From contig CAZOLJ010000065.1 in NCBI GenBank assembly GCA_964580575.1, positions 1-25,396 of the forward strand: DNA of 25,396 nucleotides. Reading direction: 5' to 3'. Positions 6,280 through 17,424 of the stretch are shown in pieces (the stretch's first letter is position 1; the number at the start of each line of letters is the position of its first letter). Both the position numbers and the translations under genes were made by a program. The stretch is from CAVPDE01 sp964580575. GTDB taxonomy: Bacteria; Desulfobacterota; DSM-4660; Desulfatiglandales; HGW-15. The notes below the pieces were generated by a model that saw only the letters and a list, made by a program, of their open reading frames with translations, searched no databases and was not told the origin of the DNA.

Positions 6280-8208
6280 CTACGCTTCATGCTTGAGATC
6301 ATTCCTGCAATAAGGACAAACGATCCAATCGGGATAAACGATGCGGCTGCAACTCCTGCAGGTCGGAACCAAGGGCTTCTTGCAGTACGGGCAATCCTTG
6401 AAGTCCAGGCTCACCCCCTTGCCGCAGTGGGGGCAGATCGTTGTGAGCTCCTCTTTCTGCTGAACCGCCTTCAACACCTCGTCAATGGTCGTGATTCCCA
6501 TCTCGATCTTTTTCAGGCCGCTGATTCCCAGCGTGGTCATTCCCGCAGCCATGGCCGCTTCTCTGAGCTGATCCGCGGACGTCCCGGTTTGGGTCAGTTC
6601 CCTGACTTTTCGACTCATGATCATCACCTCCTCGATCACCGTGCGGCCCTTGAAGCCGAGATTACCGCACTTGGAGCACCCCACTCCCCGATAGAACTTG
6701 AAGGGGAGTTTGCTGTGATCGAGTCCCATGCGGCTGAGGAGTTCCTGACTCGGGACGTATTCCTCCTTGCAGTAAGGGCAAATGACCCTGACGAGTCGTT
6801 GGGCCACGACCCCGGTCACGGAGGAAGCAATCATGTAGGGAGCCAGCCCGATGTCCATAAGCCTTGTAATGGCCGAGGGAGCGTCGCTGGTGTGAAGAGT
6901 GGACAAAACCAGGTGGCCGGTCAAAGAAGACTGGAGGGCGATTTCAGCAGTGTCCACATCCCTGATCTCACCGATCATGATCACGTTCGGGTCCTGCCTC
7001 AAAATGGAGCGAAGCACATAGGGAAACGTAAGACCGACTTTTTCACTGATCTGAACCTGGTTGATTCCGGTCAGTTCGAACTCCACGGGATCTTCTACCG
7101 TCACGATGTTGACTTCGTCGGATTTGATGGCCTGCATGCACGCATACAAGGTGGACGTCTTTCCGCTCCCGGTAGGTCCCGTGATCAACACCATCCCCTG
7201 GGGTTGAGAGGTGAAGTTCTGGATAATGGCAAGGCTCTTGGGGCTGAATCCGAGCTCTTTAAGGGTGAGAAAGGACTCCTGCTTGTTCAGGATTCGGATG
7301 ACCGCCTTTTCCCCGTAGTACGTAGGCAGGGTGGACACCCGAAGATCCACAGAACTGCTCCTGGTCTTGACCTTAATTCGGCCGTCTTGCGGAAGCCTTT
7401 TTTCGGCAATGTCCATTCCGCCCAGAATCTTGATTCTGGAAATTATGATGGGCTGAGTCCACTTGGGGAGCTTGATCGAATCCTGAAGCACCCCGTCGAC
7501 CCGGTTCCGAACCCGAACCTGATTCTCCTGAGCCTCGATGTGAACATCACTGGCGCGCTTCTTGATGGCATTCTTGATGATCAGATCCACCATCTTCACA
7601 AATGGAGAATCTTTGGCTTCCTCAGGCCGCTCCTCCTCTTCCTCCTTCATCTCCTTTTCCGGGAGGAACTCCATGATCTCTTCCCCGCCGATTTCATCCG
7701 CCATGTCCCCGATCGATTTGTCAGGATGATAATGCTTCTGCAGCACTTCCACGATCTGGGTGGACGTGGAGATGGCCGGCTGAATACTGTACCCTGTGAT
7801 GAATTGGAGGTCCTTCATCATGTTCAGGTCCAGGGGATCGGCCATAGCCACATCGAGAACGCTGTTCTTGAGGCTGATGGGGACGCAGAGAAATTTGCGC
7901 GAAATCTCCTCAGGAATGCTTTCAATCACCTTGGAGGGAATTCCGAAGTTCTTGAGGTCCACATAGGGAATCTTGAGCTGCATGGCAAGAGCGAAGGCCA
8001 TTTCCTCCTCGGTAATGGCACTCATATCCACGAGCTGCTGGCCCAGGCGCTTACCTGTCGTCTTCTGCGCGCTGAGGGCCTCATGGAGTTTTTCATTGGA
8101 CAGGAGGCCTGCCTCAACCAGGAGCTCTCCCAAACGACGGCGGGGCACGGCATCTTTTTTGGGAGCGCTCTTGCTGATGGGGCTCACTTTCGCCAATTTG
8201 TTTTCCAT
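6280..8208 (-). CDS. pilB: PilB/GspE-type assembly ATPase with C-terminal zinc ribbons
   Basis: The 642-residue ATPase powers pilus or pseudopilus extension at the inner membrane. Residues about 25-140 form an MshEN/GspE N-terminal domain (RRLGELLVEAGLLSNEKLHE). Walker A is GPTGSGKTST at 344-353, the Walker B region has VIMIGEIRD with E414, and the His box is STLHTSDAPSA. A zinc-binding tetracysteine follows: CPYC from residue 477 and CSKC near 510. After the normal end of the family there is an extra tail at 592-640 with three or four CxxC pairs (CPHC, CPYC, CRSC, CPYC), a double zinc-ribbon pattern. An acidic stretch (about 183-200) separates the N and ATPase domains. The ATG at 8208 has a weak ribosome binding site. 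Three same-strand pilus genes follow. Confidence 0.93.
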   Translation of the reverse strand: MENKLAKVSPISKSAPKKDAVPRRRLGELLVEAGLLSNEKLHEALSAQKTTGKRLGQQLVDMSAITEEEMAFALAMQLKIPYVDLKNFGIPSKVIESIPEEISRKFLCVPISLKNSVLDVAMADPLDLNMMKDLQFITGYSIQPAISTSTQIVEVLQKHYHPDKSIGDMADEIGGEEIMEFLPEKEMKEEEEERPEEAKDSPFVKMVDLIIKNAIKKRASDVHIEAQENQVRVRNRVDGVLQDSIKLPKWTQPIIISRIKILGGMDIAEKRLPQDGRIKVKTRSSSVDLRVSTLPTYYGEKAVIRILNKQESFLTLKELGFSPKSLAIIQNFTSQPQGMVLITGPTGSGKTSTLYACMQAIKSDEVNIVTVEDPVEFELTGINQVQISEKVGLTFPYVLRSILRQDPNVIMIGEIRDVDTAEIALQSSLTGHLVLSTLHTSDAPSAITRLMDIGLAPYMIASSVTGVVAQRLVRVICPYCKEEYVPSQELLSRMGLDHSKLPFKFYRGVGCSKCGNLGFKGRTVIEEVMIMSRKVRELTQTGTSADQLREAAMAAGMTTLGISGLKKIEMGITTIDEVLKAVQQKEELTTICPHCGKGVSLDFKDCPYCKKPLVPTCRSCSRIVYPDWIVCPYCRNDLKHEA

Positions 8209-8434
8209 GGAGTCTATCGCTGGAACCTCTGCCGAAGTATTGTGTTGAGAGGGCTTCAGCTGAACTTGAAACCTTAGCCTGGGCTCACCGGTCCTAAGAG
8301 CTCATTTGGAATTTGTTGAAATCCCGCTGAAACCTTAAAGTTAGAATCCTAATACGAATCGCTGGGTTTTTCAAGTTTAATTGACTCCAACTGGGCTCGT
8401 TGATTCAAAACGTTTGGTATGATAGAAAGATGGG

Positions 8435-9898
8435 ATGGATATCCTTTTTCTCTCCTCTGAAGTCGCCCCTTATGCAAAGACCGGTGGATTGGCGGACGTG
8501 GCCGGATCTCTTCCCGGAGCGCTCAAAAGGCTCGGCATCAACGTGTCCGTTGGTTTGCCCCTATATAGGTCAGTCAAGGAGGGCTCCTTTCAGAAGCAGC
8601 TGGTTTTGAAAGGGCTTGAAGTTCCCTTGGCAGGCCAAGGGATTGTCGGAAACGTTCACGCCACGGAGACGGACGACGGCGTTGCAATCTACTTCTTTGA
8701 GAGAGAAGATCTCTTCGATCGCCCCAACCTGTACCGCACAGCAGAAGGGGACTACTACGATAATCTCGAACGGTTCGCTTTTTTCAGCCGCGCCGCGCTT
8801 CTTTTTTCGAAAACAACGGGGATGCACTTTGATCTGATTCATTGTCATGACTGGCAGACCGGCCTGATCCCCGCGTATCTGAGTACCCTGTTCCGGACGG
8901 ATCCGTTTTTCTCTTCTACAGCCACCCTGTTCACCATCCACAACATTGGGTATCAGGGGCTTTTTCCCCGCGAGAAACTGCCTGTGTCCGGCCTTCCGCC
9001 TGAGGCGTATCACCCTGAAGGGATAGAGTACTGGGGAGCGATCAGCCTTCTCAAGGCCGGAATCGTCTATTCGGACGCCGTGACCACCGTGAGCCCAACG
9101 TATAGTCGGGAGATCCAGACATCCGAGTTCGGACTGGGCATGGAAGGGATCCTTCGAAACAAATCCGCCGTGCTTCATGGGATCCTGAACGGCGCGGATT
9201 ATTCGGTGTGGGATCCGGCGATAGACCCTCATATCACCTGCAATTACGATTCGGACCATCTGTCCGAGAAGATCGTCAACAAAGCGGCTCTCCTACAGGA
9301 GACAGGTCTCGAACCCGCTCTACTGGATAGGCCGGTCCTCGGCATAACCTCTCGGCTCTCGCATCAGAAGGGGTGTGATCTTCTTATCCCAATCCTCGAC
9401 GAGCTTGCGAGAATGAAGGTCGGATTGGTGATCCTGGGCGAGGGTGAGGAGCAATACGAGAATGTTTTGCGGAACTCCGCTGAAAGATATTCGGGAAAGT
9501 TCTCCGTGACGATCGGTTTTGATGAAGCCTTGGCCCACCGCATCATGGCTGGAGCTGACATCTTCCTGGTCCCTTCTTTTTATGAACCCTGCGGGTTGAC
9601 CCAGATGTATGCTTTGAAATACGGGACGGTGCCGCTAGTCCGCGCCACCGGAGGATTGGAGGATACCATCGAAGACTTTGATCCTCGAGCCAAAAACGGA
9701 AACGGTTTCAAGTTCGGACCCTACGACTCGAAAGCGTTTCTTTCCTCCATCCAAAGGGCGATGGATCTCTGGAACGATCAAGAGACCTGGGCGAACTTGA
9801 TGAGGAAGGGAATGGCAGCCAATTATTCATGGGATCTTTCAGCCGAGCGATATGCGGAGCTCTATCAGACCCTTGTTGGAGCACATAGCCGTTTTTAA
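8435..9898 (+). CDS. glgA: Glycogen synthase (ADP-glucose, GT5)
   Basis: GlgA adds glucose from ADP-glucose to the non-reducing end of alpha-1,4-glucan chains in the cytoplasm. The N-terminal ADP-glucose site KTGGLADV is at residues 15-22. HCHDWQTGLIPAYL, FTIHNIGYQG and TTVSPTYSREI follow, and the C-terminal catalytic region is FYEPCGLTQMYALKYGTVPL with E384 as the conserved Glu, then RATGGLEDTI. Length (487) is normal for the family and no key residue is missing. The ATG gives the canonical N-terminus MDILFLSSEVAPYAKTGG. The gene diverges from pilB; the shared 226-base space shows no strong promoter. glgB follows about 300 bases later, so the pair forms a glycogen synthesis unit; glgC is not in the window. 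Confidence 0.96.
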   Translation: MDILFLSSEVAPYAKTGGLADVAGSLPGALKRLGINVSVGLPLYRSVKEGSFQKQLVLKGLEVPLAGQGIVGNVHATETDDGVAIYFFEREDLFDRPNLYRTAEGDYYDNLERFAFFSRAALLFSKTTGMHFDLIHCHDWQTGLIPAYLSTLFRTDPFFSSTATLFTIHNIGYQGLFPREKLPVSGLPPEAYHPEGIEYWGAISLLKAGIVYSDAVTTVSPTYSREIQTSEFGLGMEGILRNKSAVLHGILNGADYSVWDPAIDPHITCNYDSDHLSEKIVNKAALLQETGLEPALLDRPVLGITSRLSHQKGCDLLIPILDELARMKVGLVILGEGEEQYENVLRNSAERYSGKFSVTIGFDEALAHRIMAGADIFLVPSFYEPCGLTQMYALKYGTVPLVRATGGLEDTIEDFDPRAKNGNGFKFGPYDSKAFLSSIQRAMDLWNDQETWANLMRKGMAANYSWDLSAERYAELYQTLVGAHSRF

Positions 9899-9957
9899 CC
9901 TACTGAGCCACATCTAAGGCTAACTTCATTGACTGCTTCGTGAGAAGTCCCCAAGGT

Positions 9958-10028
9958 CGTCACTCCCGCACAGCCGGGAGTCCAGTGCTTCTCGAATTCC
10001 CTGGATTCCCGTCTTCACGGGAATGACG
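9958..10028. repeat. Nested inverted-repeat element between glgA and glgB
   Basis: A 71-base imperfect palindrome made of two linked hairpins. The outer arms are CGTCACTCCCG (9958-9968) and CGGGAATGACG (10018-10028), with one mismatch. The inner arms are GGGAGTCCAG (9976-9985) and CTGGATTCCC (10001-10010), also with one mismatch. Each half also folds on itself (CTCCCG/CGGGAG and TTCCCGT/ACGGGAA). This is the pattern of a widespread class of dispersed bacterial repeats ending in CGTCATTCCCG. No coding potential is seen in 9899-10200. Confidence 0.7.
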
Positions 10029-10103
10029 GAAAAGGCGCATTGCCTGCGTTCGTCCTTTCGTCTGCCCCGCCTGCCCTGTGAAATGCTTTTGGACTTCCTG
10101 TCT

Positions 10104-10146
10104 CACTGGGGTGGAATGCCGTTGTTTTTGATATTCCACTGGGGTG
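10104..10146 (+). promoter_or_regulatory. Repeated motifs in the glgB leader
   Basis: CACTGGGGTG occurs at 10104-10113 and again at 10137-10146, exactly 33 bases apart (about three helical turns). Between them GTGGAAT (10111-10117) and ATTCCAC (10133-10139) form an inverted repeat. The second copy is 54 bases upstream of the glgB start. It may be a regulator site or an RNA stem; the sequence alone does not decide. Confidence 0.35.
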
Positions 10147-10200
10147 TTTTCGTGATAAGCTTTTTACGGTTTTTCATTCTGTTGTCCAGGGAGTTTACCC

Positions 10201-12123
10201 ATGCCTATGCCGCACAATGTGCTATACGATGTGACGCTTCTCACGGATAACGACCTTTACCTCTTTAATGAAGGAAACCATTTCCGTCTTTACGAGAAGT
10301 TCGGTGCGCACGTGGTCACCCGAGGCGGAACATGGGGCGCTTACTTTGCGGTCTGGGCGCCGGATGCTGAGATCGTTTATGTCATGGGCGACTTCAACGG
10401 ATGGGACACGACCAGTCACGCCCTCCGGTCAAGGGCCGTTTCAGGCATCTGGGAGGGATTCATCCCAGGAGTCGAAAAGGGAGCGAAGTACAAGTTCCAC
10501 GTGTACTCGAGATACCAAGGGTACAAGGCCGACAAGGGAGATCCTTTTGCTTTTTATGGGGAAACGCCGCCGCTCACGGCTTCCATCGTGTGGGATCTGG
10601 ACTACCCCTGGAACGACGAAGCCTGGATGAGGGAGCGCAGTCGGCAGAACAACCTCCGAGCGCCCATGGCCATCTATGAAGTGCACATCGGTTCCTGGAG
10701 GAGGGTACCCCAGGAAGAGAACCGGTCTCTTTCTTACAGGGAGATCGCCCCGAGGTTAGCCGAATATGTGACTCGCCTGGGGTTCACTCACGTGGAGTTT
10801 CTTCCCGTGATGGAACATCCGTTCTACGGATCCTGGGGTTATGAATCCCTCGGGTACTTTGCGCCCACGAGCCGATACGGGACGCCCCAGGATTTCATGT
10901 TCCTCATTGATACGCTCCACCAGCACGGTATCGGTGTCATTCTTGACTGGGTCCCTTCTCACTTCCCCAGCGACGAGCACGGCCTTGGTTTCTTTGACGG
11001 AACCCACCTCTATGAGCACTTTGATGCCCGTCAGAGGATTCAGCCTGACTGGGGCAGCTTAACCTTCAATTGCGGACGAAACGAGGTGAGAGCCTTTCTG
11101 ATCAGCAGTGCCATGTTCTGGCTCGGGATCTATCACGCAGACGGGCTGCGCGTCGATGCGGTGGCTTCCATGCTCTATCTCGATTACTCCAGAAAAGAGG
11201 GGGAGTGGATTCCAAACATTTATGGGGGAAGGGAGAACATCGATGCCATTGCTTTTCTCCGCCGTTTCAATGACGAAGTTTACAAAAGGTATCCGGACAT
11301 CCAGACCATGGCCGAAGAGTCCACGGACTGGCCCATGGTTTCAAGGCCCAACTACGTCGGAGGATTGGGGTTCGGTATGAAATGGGACATGGGTTGGATG
11401 CACGACACCCTGGAGTACATGGAGAAAGACCCTGTGCACAGAAAGTACCATCACAACCGCCTCACCTTCCGGCTCCTGTACGCCTATCACGAAAACTTCA
11501 TTTTGCCCCTGTCGCATGATGAGGTCGTTCACGGCAAGGGGTCGCTCCTGAGGAAAATGCCCGGCGATGACTGGCAGAAGTTCGCGAATCTCAGGCTGCT
11601 TCTGGGATACATGTATGCTCAGCCCGGGAAAAAACTCCTCTTCATGGGAGGGGAATTCGGGCAGTGGAACGAGTGGTATCATGACGGGAGCCTCGACTGG
11701 GGTCTGCTGGACTATCCTCTCCACAAAAGTCTTCAGCACTGGGTCGCGGATCTTAACGGGCTGTATCGGAAGGAGGCGGCCCTCCATGTTCTGGACTTTG
11801 ATCCCTCAGGGTTTGAATGGATTGACTGCAATGACTCCCAGCACAGTGTGGTGAGCCTCCTTCGGAAGGCCCCTTCGGGAGGAGACGGGATCCTGGCTGT
11901 TTTCAACTTCACTCCTGTGCCGAGACACGGGTATCGGGTCGGCGCGCCGAGCTCCGGGTTCTGGAAAGAGGTCCTCAACAGTGACGCGGCAGAGTATGGG
12001 GGCAGCGCCATGGGCAACCTCGGAGGGAAGGAGACCGAGGAGATTCCTTGCCACGGCAGGCCCTGGTCTCTCGACGTCACCTTGCCGCCCCTAGGGGCGC
12101 TATTCTTCAAAAGGGAAAAGTGA
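10201..12123 (+). CDS. glgB: 1,4-alpha-glucan branching enzyme (GH13)
   Basis: GlgB cuts alpha-1,4 chains and re-attaches them as alpha-1,6 branches. The N-terminal CBM48-like domain covers about residues 30-120 (GAYFAVWAPDAEIVYVMGDF). The catalytic barrel shows YEVHIGSWRR, ILDWVPSHFP, DGLRVDAVASM with nucleophile D319, MAEEST with the acid/base Glu at 372-373, and LPLSHDEVVHGKGSL with D440. FMGGEFGQWNEW and an all-beta C-terminal domain follow. At 640 residues it is of the shorter bacterial type that lacks the extra N-terminal domain of the E. coli enzyme. The ATG at 10201 has CAGGGAG about 9 bases upstream. The gene ends 21 bases before a miniature inverted-repeat element. Confidence 0.96.
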   Translation: MPMPHNVLYDVTLLTDNDLYLFNEGNHFRLYEKFGAHVVTRGGTWGAYFAVWAPDAEIVYVMGDFNGWDTTSHALRSRAVSGIWEGFIPGVEKGAKYKFHVYSRYQGYKADKGDPFAFYGETPPLTASIVWDLDYPWNDEAWMRERSRQNNLRAPMAIYEVHIGSWRRVPQEENRSLSYREIAPRLAEYVTRLGFTHVEFLPVMEHPFYGSWGYESLGYFAPTSRYGTPQDFMFLIDTLHQHGIGVILDWVPSHFPSDEHGLGFFDGTHLYEHFDARQRIQPDWGSLTFNCGRNEVRAFLISSAMFWLGIYHADGLRVDAVASMLYLDYSRKEGEWIPNIYGGRENIDAIAFLRRFNDEVYKRYPDIQTMAEESTDWPMVSRPNYVGGLGFGMKWDMGWMHDTLEYMEKDPVHRKYHHNRLTFRLLYAYHENFILPLSHDEVVHGKGSLLRKMPGDDWQKFANLRLLLGYMYAQPGKKLLFMGGEFGQWNEWYHDGSLDWGLLDYPLHKSLQHWVADLNGLYRKEAALHVLDFDPSGFEWIDCNDSQHSVVSLLRKAPSGGDGILAVFNFTPVPRHGYRVGAPSSGFWKEVLNSDAAEYGGSAMGNLGGKETEEIPCHGRPWSLDVTLPPLGALFFKREK

Positions 12124-12144
12124 CCTTCAGGTCATCGTGCAGGG

Positions 12145-12416
12145 GTAACAGTTTAGCTCTTTGAAATAAACGCAGAAAAAGGCCACGGGGGTCCCTCCAA
12201 AAACAGAACAACGAAGACGCCACACCTCAGTGGCAAGCTCCAGGTCGTGGGTGAGGCGGGCGGAGGGCTACAGGGGAACTCGCCATGGAACACCCCGCTG
12301 GCAGGTGCCGGTGAAACCTCGCCGCCCGCCTTCGCTGTCCCTTATCTGCAGAGCCTTTCCCGCACCCTCTTCGTTTTCTGTTTTTGGAGGGACCCCCATG
12401 GCCTGAGCCATCCATT

Positions 12417-12436
<20 letters not shown>
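12145..12436. mobile_element. MITE-like element with perfect 23-bp terminal inverted repeats
   Basis: A 292-base element. The terminal repeats at 12145-12167 and 12414-12436 are perfect inverted copies, reading inward GTAACAGTTTAGCTCTTTGA then AAT. Homology between the arms continues after a short break (GGGGGTCCCTCCAAAAACAG on both sides), giving arms of about 70-75 bases, and the centre carries a further GGCGGGCGG/CCGCCCGCC pair. No transposase is encoded. The flanks (GTGCAGGG before, GCGCAGGG after) are similar and might be remnants of a target duplication. A related 67-base copy sits at 17211-17277. The right arm overlaps the 3' end of the RND gene. Confidence 0.75.
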
Positions 12437-15622
<3,186 letters not shown>

Positions 15623-15626
<4 letters not shown>

Positions 15627-16831
15627 GACGGTGCTCCCGGTTCCACAGACGCACCGTCCTTGACCGCAGACAGGGGTTCAAGGATCACCTGGTCGCCTTC
15701 GCTGAGGCCGGAGAGCACCTCCACGCGATCGCCATAGGTTTTACCGGTCTGAATCAGTCGCATGTGCGCGATCTTGGCAGGGTCAACGACATAGACAAAG
15801 GTGAGTTGACCCCGCTCCAGGACGCTTTGAACGGGGACCGTCAGGACCTTCTTGGTTCCTGTGTTGAAGCGGACTTTTCCGAACAGGCCTGATCGGAAAA
15901 GCGTTGAAGAATCATGGGGTCGCAAGTCGATCTTTATGATGTAAGAGCGGCTCGCAGGATCGAGTGCAGGCACGATCTCTGAGACCTGACCGGCTATCGG
16001 TTTTTGTCCCAGAGCGTCGATGGAAACGCTCACAAGGTCTCCGAGGTGGATCCGGCCGATGCGGGATTCCTCCACAAGAGCTTCCAGACGGTAGTGGGTT
16101 TCGTCTTCTACGCTGAGCAGGGGGGGTCCCGGTGCAGCCATCTGGCCGACATCCGCGGGCTTGGCCGTCACGATCCCGTCGATAGGGGAAAGAATCCGGG
16201 TGTGGCTCAGGAAGGCCTCGGCATTCACCGTATCGGCTTTGGCCTGGTCAATCCTGGCGATGATCTGGTTTTTTTTGGCCAGGAGGGCCTGGAGGCGTTC
16301 TGAAGCTTGATCCGCGTCTGCCTTGGCCGCAGTGTTTTTTGTCTGGACTTCGTCAAATTCCTGGGAGCTCACCGAACGGCGCTCAAAAAGCCCTTTGTAG
16401 CGATCAAGCGTGGACGAAGCCAACGCAAGTCTAGCGTCGGCAGCCTTCTTTTCAGCCTCTCCCCCGCGAATCGCTTTCTCTATTTCATCGAGGGCATATT
16501 GGGACTCCTTCAAACCTGCCCGGGATTTCTCAAGTTGGGCTTTCATCTCCCGGTCGTCAATCTCAACAAGCAGCTGGCTCGCCTTGACCCTGTCCCCTTC
16601 TCGAACATGAATGGAGACGATACGGCCGAGGACTTTGGAGGACAGGACACTGATCGTCTTTGAGCGGACCGTGCCCATGGCTTCGTAAGTGTTTTCCACA
16701 GGAGAAGCCTGGGCTTTCTCAATCTTGACTTTCTGGGGAGGGGAAGCGGTTGTTGATGAGTCTTCGTTGGATCCGCAGGACAAAAACAATGCGACTACAC
16801 AGCCGATCAGGATGAAGGGGCTTGCTTTCAT
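15623..16831 (-). CDS. Periplasmic adaptor lipoprotein of the RND pump (MFP/HlyD family)
   Basis: The 402-residue protein has an N-terminal signal with a lipobox-like FLSC (Cys at about residue 19), so it should be anchored to the inner membrane by lipid. The barrel-sandwich halves are SKVLGRIVSIHVREGDRVKA (from about residue 65) and SPIDGIVTAKPADVGQMAAP, separated by a long coiled-coil hairpin. Beta-barrel (LVSVSIDALGQKPIAGQVSE) and membrane-proximal domains follow. Adaptors of this type join the RND pump to an outer-membrane channel. The ATG follows GAGGAAGG. It is translationally coupled to the RND gene by a 4-base overlap and lies 68 bases after the LapA-domain gene in the same orientation. 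Confidence 0.92.
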
Positions 16832-16899
16832 GAGGTCCTTCCTCTTTTCCCCTTCTACTTGCCGGGGTCCGGGGGTCTGGAGCCTGAAGGAGGGGGAGC

Positions 16900-17124
16900 C
16901 TAGAGATCCTTTTCATGTGCAGGTTTTCGAGGCCTCCCTGTGATTTTGGCCACCGCAAATCCCGCCGCAAACCCGAGAAGAATGGCGAGCGGCACAAGAA
17001 TAATTTTGGGCATGGACACCTGCCAGAAGTAGACCCGCAAGGCGACTTCATCCATGTTCTGGAACAGGAAAATCACAAAGAGAACGCCAACGACCAAGCC
17101 GGCTATGACTTTAGGATTTTTCAC
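16900..17124 (-). CDS. LapA-domain (DUF1049) small membrane protein
   Basis: A protein of 74 residues with two transmembrane helices: VIAGLVVGVLFVIFLFQN (the N is the conserved family Asn), a short VALRVYFWQVSMPKI turn, then ILVPLAILLGFAAGFAVA, and a basic cytoplasmic tail. This is the lipopolysaccharide assembly protein A (LapA) domain; in E. coli LapA acts with LapB at the inner membrane in LPS homeostasis. I chose the GTG at 17124-17122 because GGGGGGAAGAG lies just upstream; the in-frame ATG at 17142 (80 residues) has no visible ribosome binding site. As the first gene before the RND adaptor it is probably in the same transcript, which is a less usual neighbour for LapA. Confidence 0.82.
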   Translation of the reverse strand: MKNPKVIAGLVVGVLFVIFLFQNMDEVALRVYFWQVSMPKIILVPLAILLGFAAGFAVAKITGRPRKPAHEKDL

Positions 17125-17210
17125 GATTTCTCTTCCCCCCATGCGGCGTTAAAGATTGCCCGTAATCCTACTTCTTTTTGAGGATTAAATGCAACCCAAA
17201 GGGGAATATC

Positions 17211-17277
17211 GTTGCAGTTTAGCTTCATGAAATCGTCACAGTAAAAGGCCATCCATTTCAAAAAGCTAAACTGTTAC
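17211..17277. mobile_element. Short derivative of the same MITE-like family
   Basis: This 67-base inverted repeat has arms at 17211-17233 and 17255-17277, matching at 19 of 23 positions. The right end (CCATCCATTTCAA, then AGCTAAACTGTTAC) matches the right end of the 12145-12436 element over about 28 bases with one difference. The central part of the longer element is absent, as expected of an internally deleted copy. It lies between the divergent LapA-adaptor-RND operon and the ABC exporter operon, and may act as a hairpin or promoter-proximal element. Confidence 0.65.
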
Positions 17278-17319
17278 GGCATATCTTTTTCAAAATTCCC
17301 GGGCATGGGGAGGGTTCCC

Positions 17320-17349
17320 TTGTCCAGGGGAAGAGGGCTGTGGTATAAG
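17320..17349 (+). promoter_or_regulatory. Probable sigma-70 promoter of the ABC exporter operon
   Basis: TTGTCC (17320-17325), an 18-base spacer and TATAAG (17344-17349). Transcription would start near 17356, about 70 bases before the ATG at 17425. Its position downstream of the ATG at 17305 argues that the upstream start is not used. Confidence 0.45.
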
Positions 17350-17424
17350 GGTAGCCATCTCATCGTATCAGGGAAATGGAACCCTGCGGGCAAATCGGAA
17401 GGGGACGGAGGAGAGAGCCCAACA

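Noticed and set aside
6256..8277. Long plus-strand open frame of 673 codons
   Set aside because: It lies opposite pilB, whose full set of ATPase motifs is on the minus strand. The translation is His/Asp/Gly-rich and low in recognisable domains, as expected of an antisense shadow.
8418..8423. TATGAT as a -10 box for glgA
   Set aside because: No acceptable -35 box at 16-18 bases, and the start site would be only a few bases before the ATG.
12121..12134. TGACC-TTCA-GGTCA hairpin at the glgB stop
   Set aside because: The stem is only five base pairs and no T tract follows, so it is not supported as a terminator.
12227..12415. 62-codon minus-strand frame inside the miniature element
   Set aside because: It has an Arg/Gly/Pro-rich translation with no family resemblance and no ribosome binding site, and it is best explained by the GC-rich palindrome.
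17305..17424. Upstream ATG extending the exporter adaptor by 40 residues
   Set aside because: The extra residues show no signal or domain. A likely promoter lies within this stretch, and the best ribosome binding site precedes 17425.
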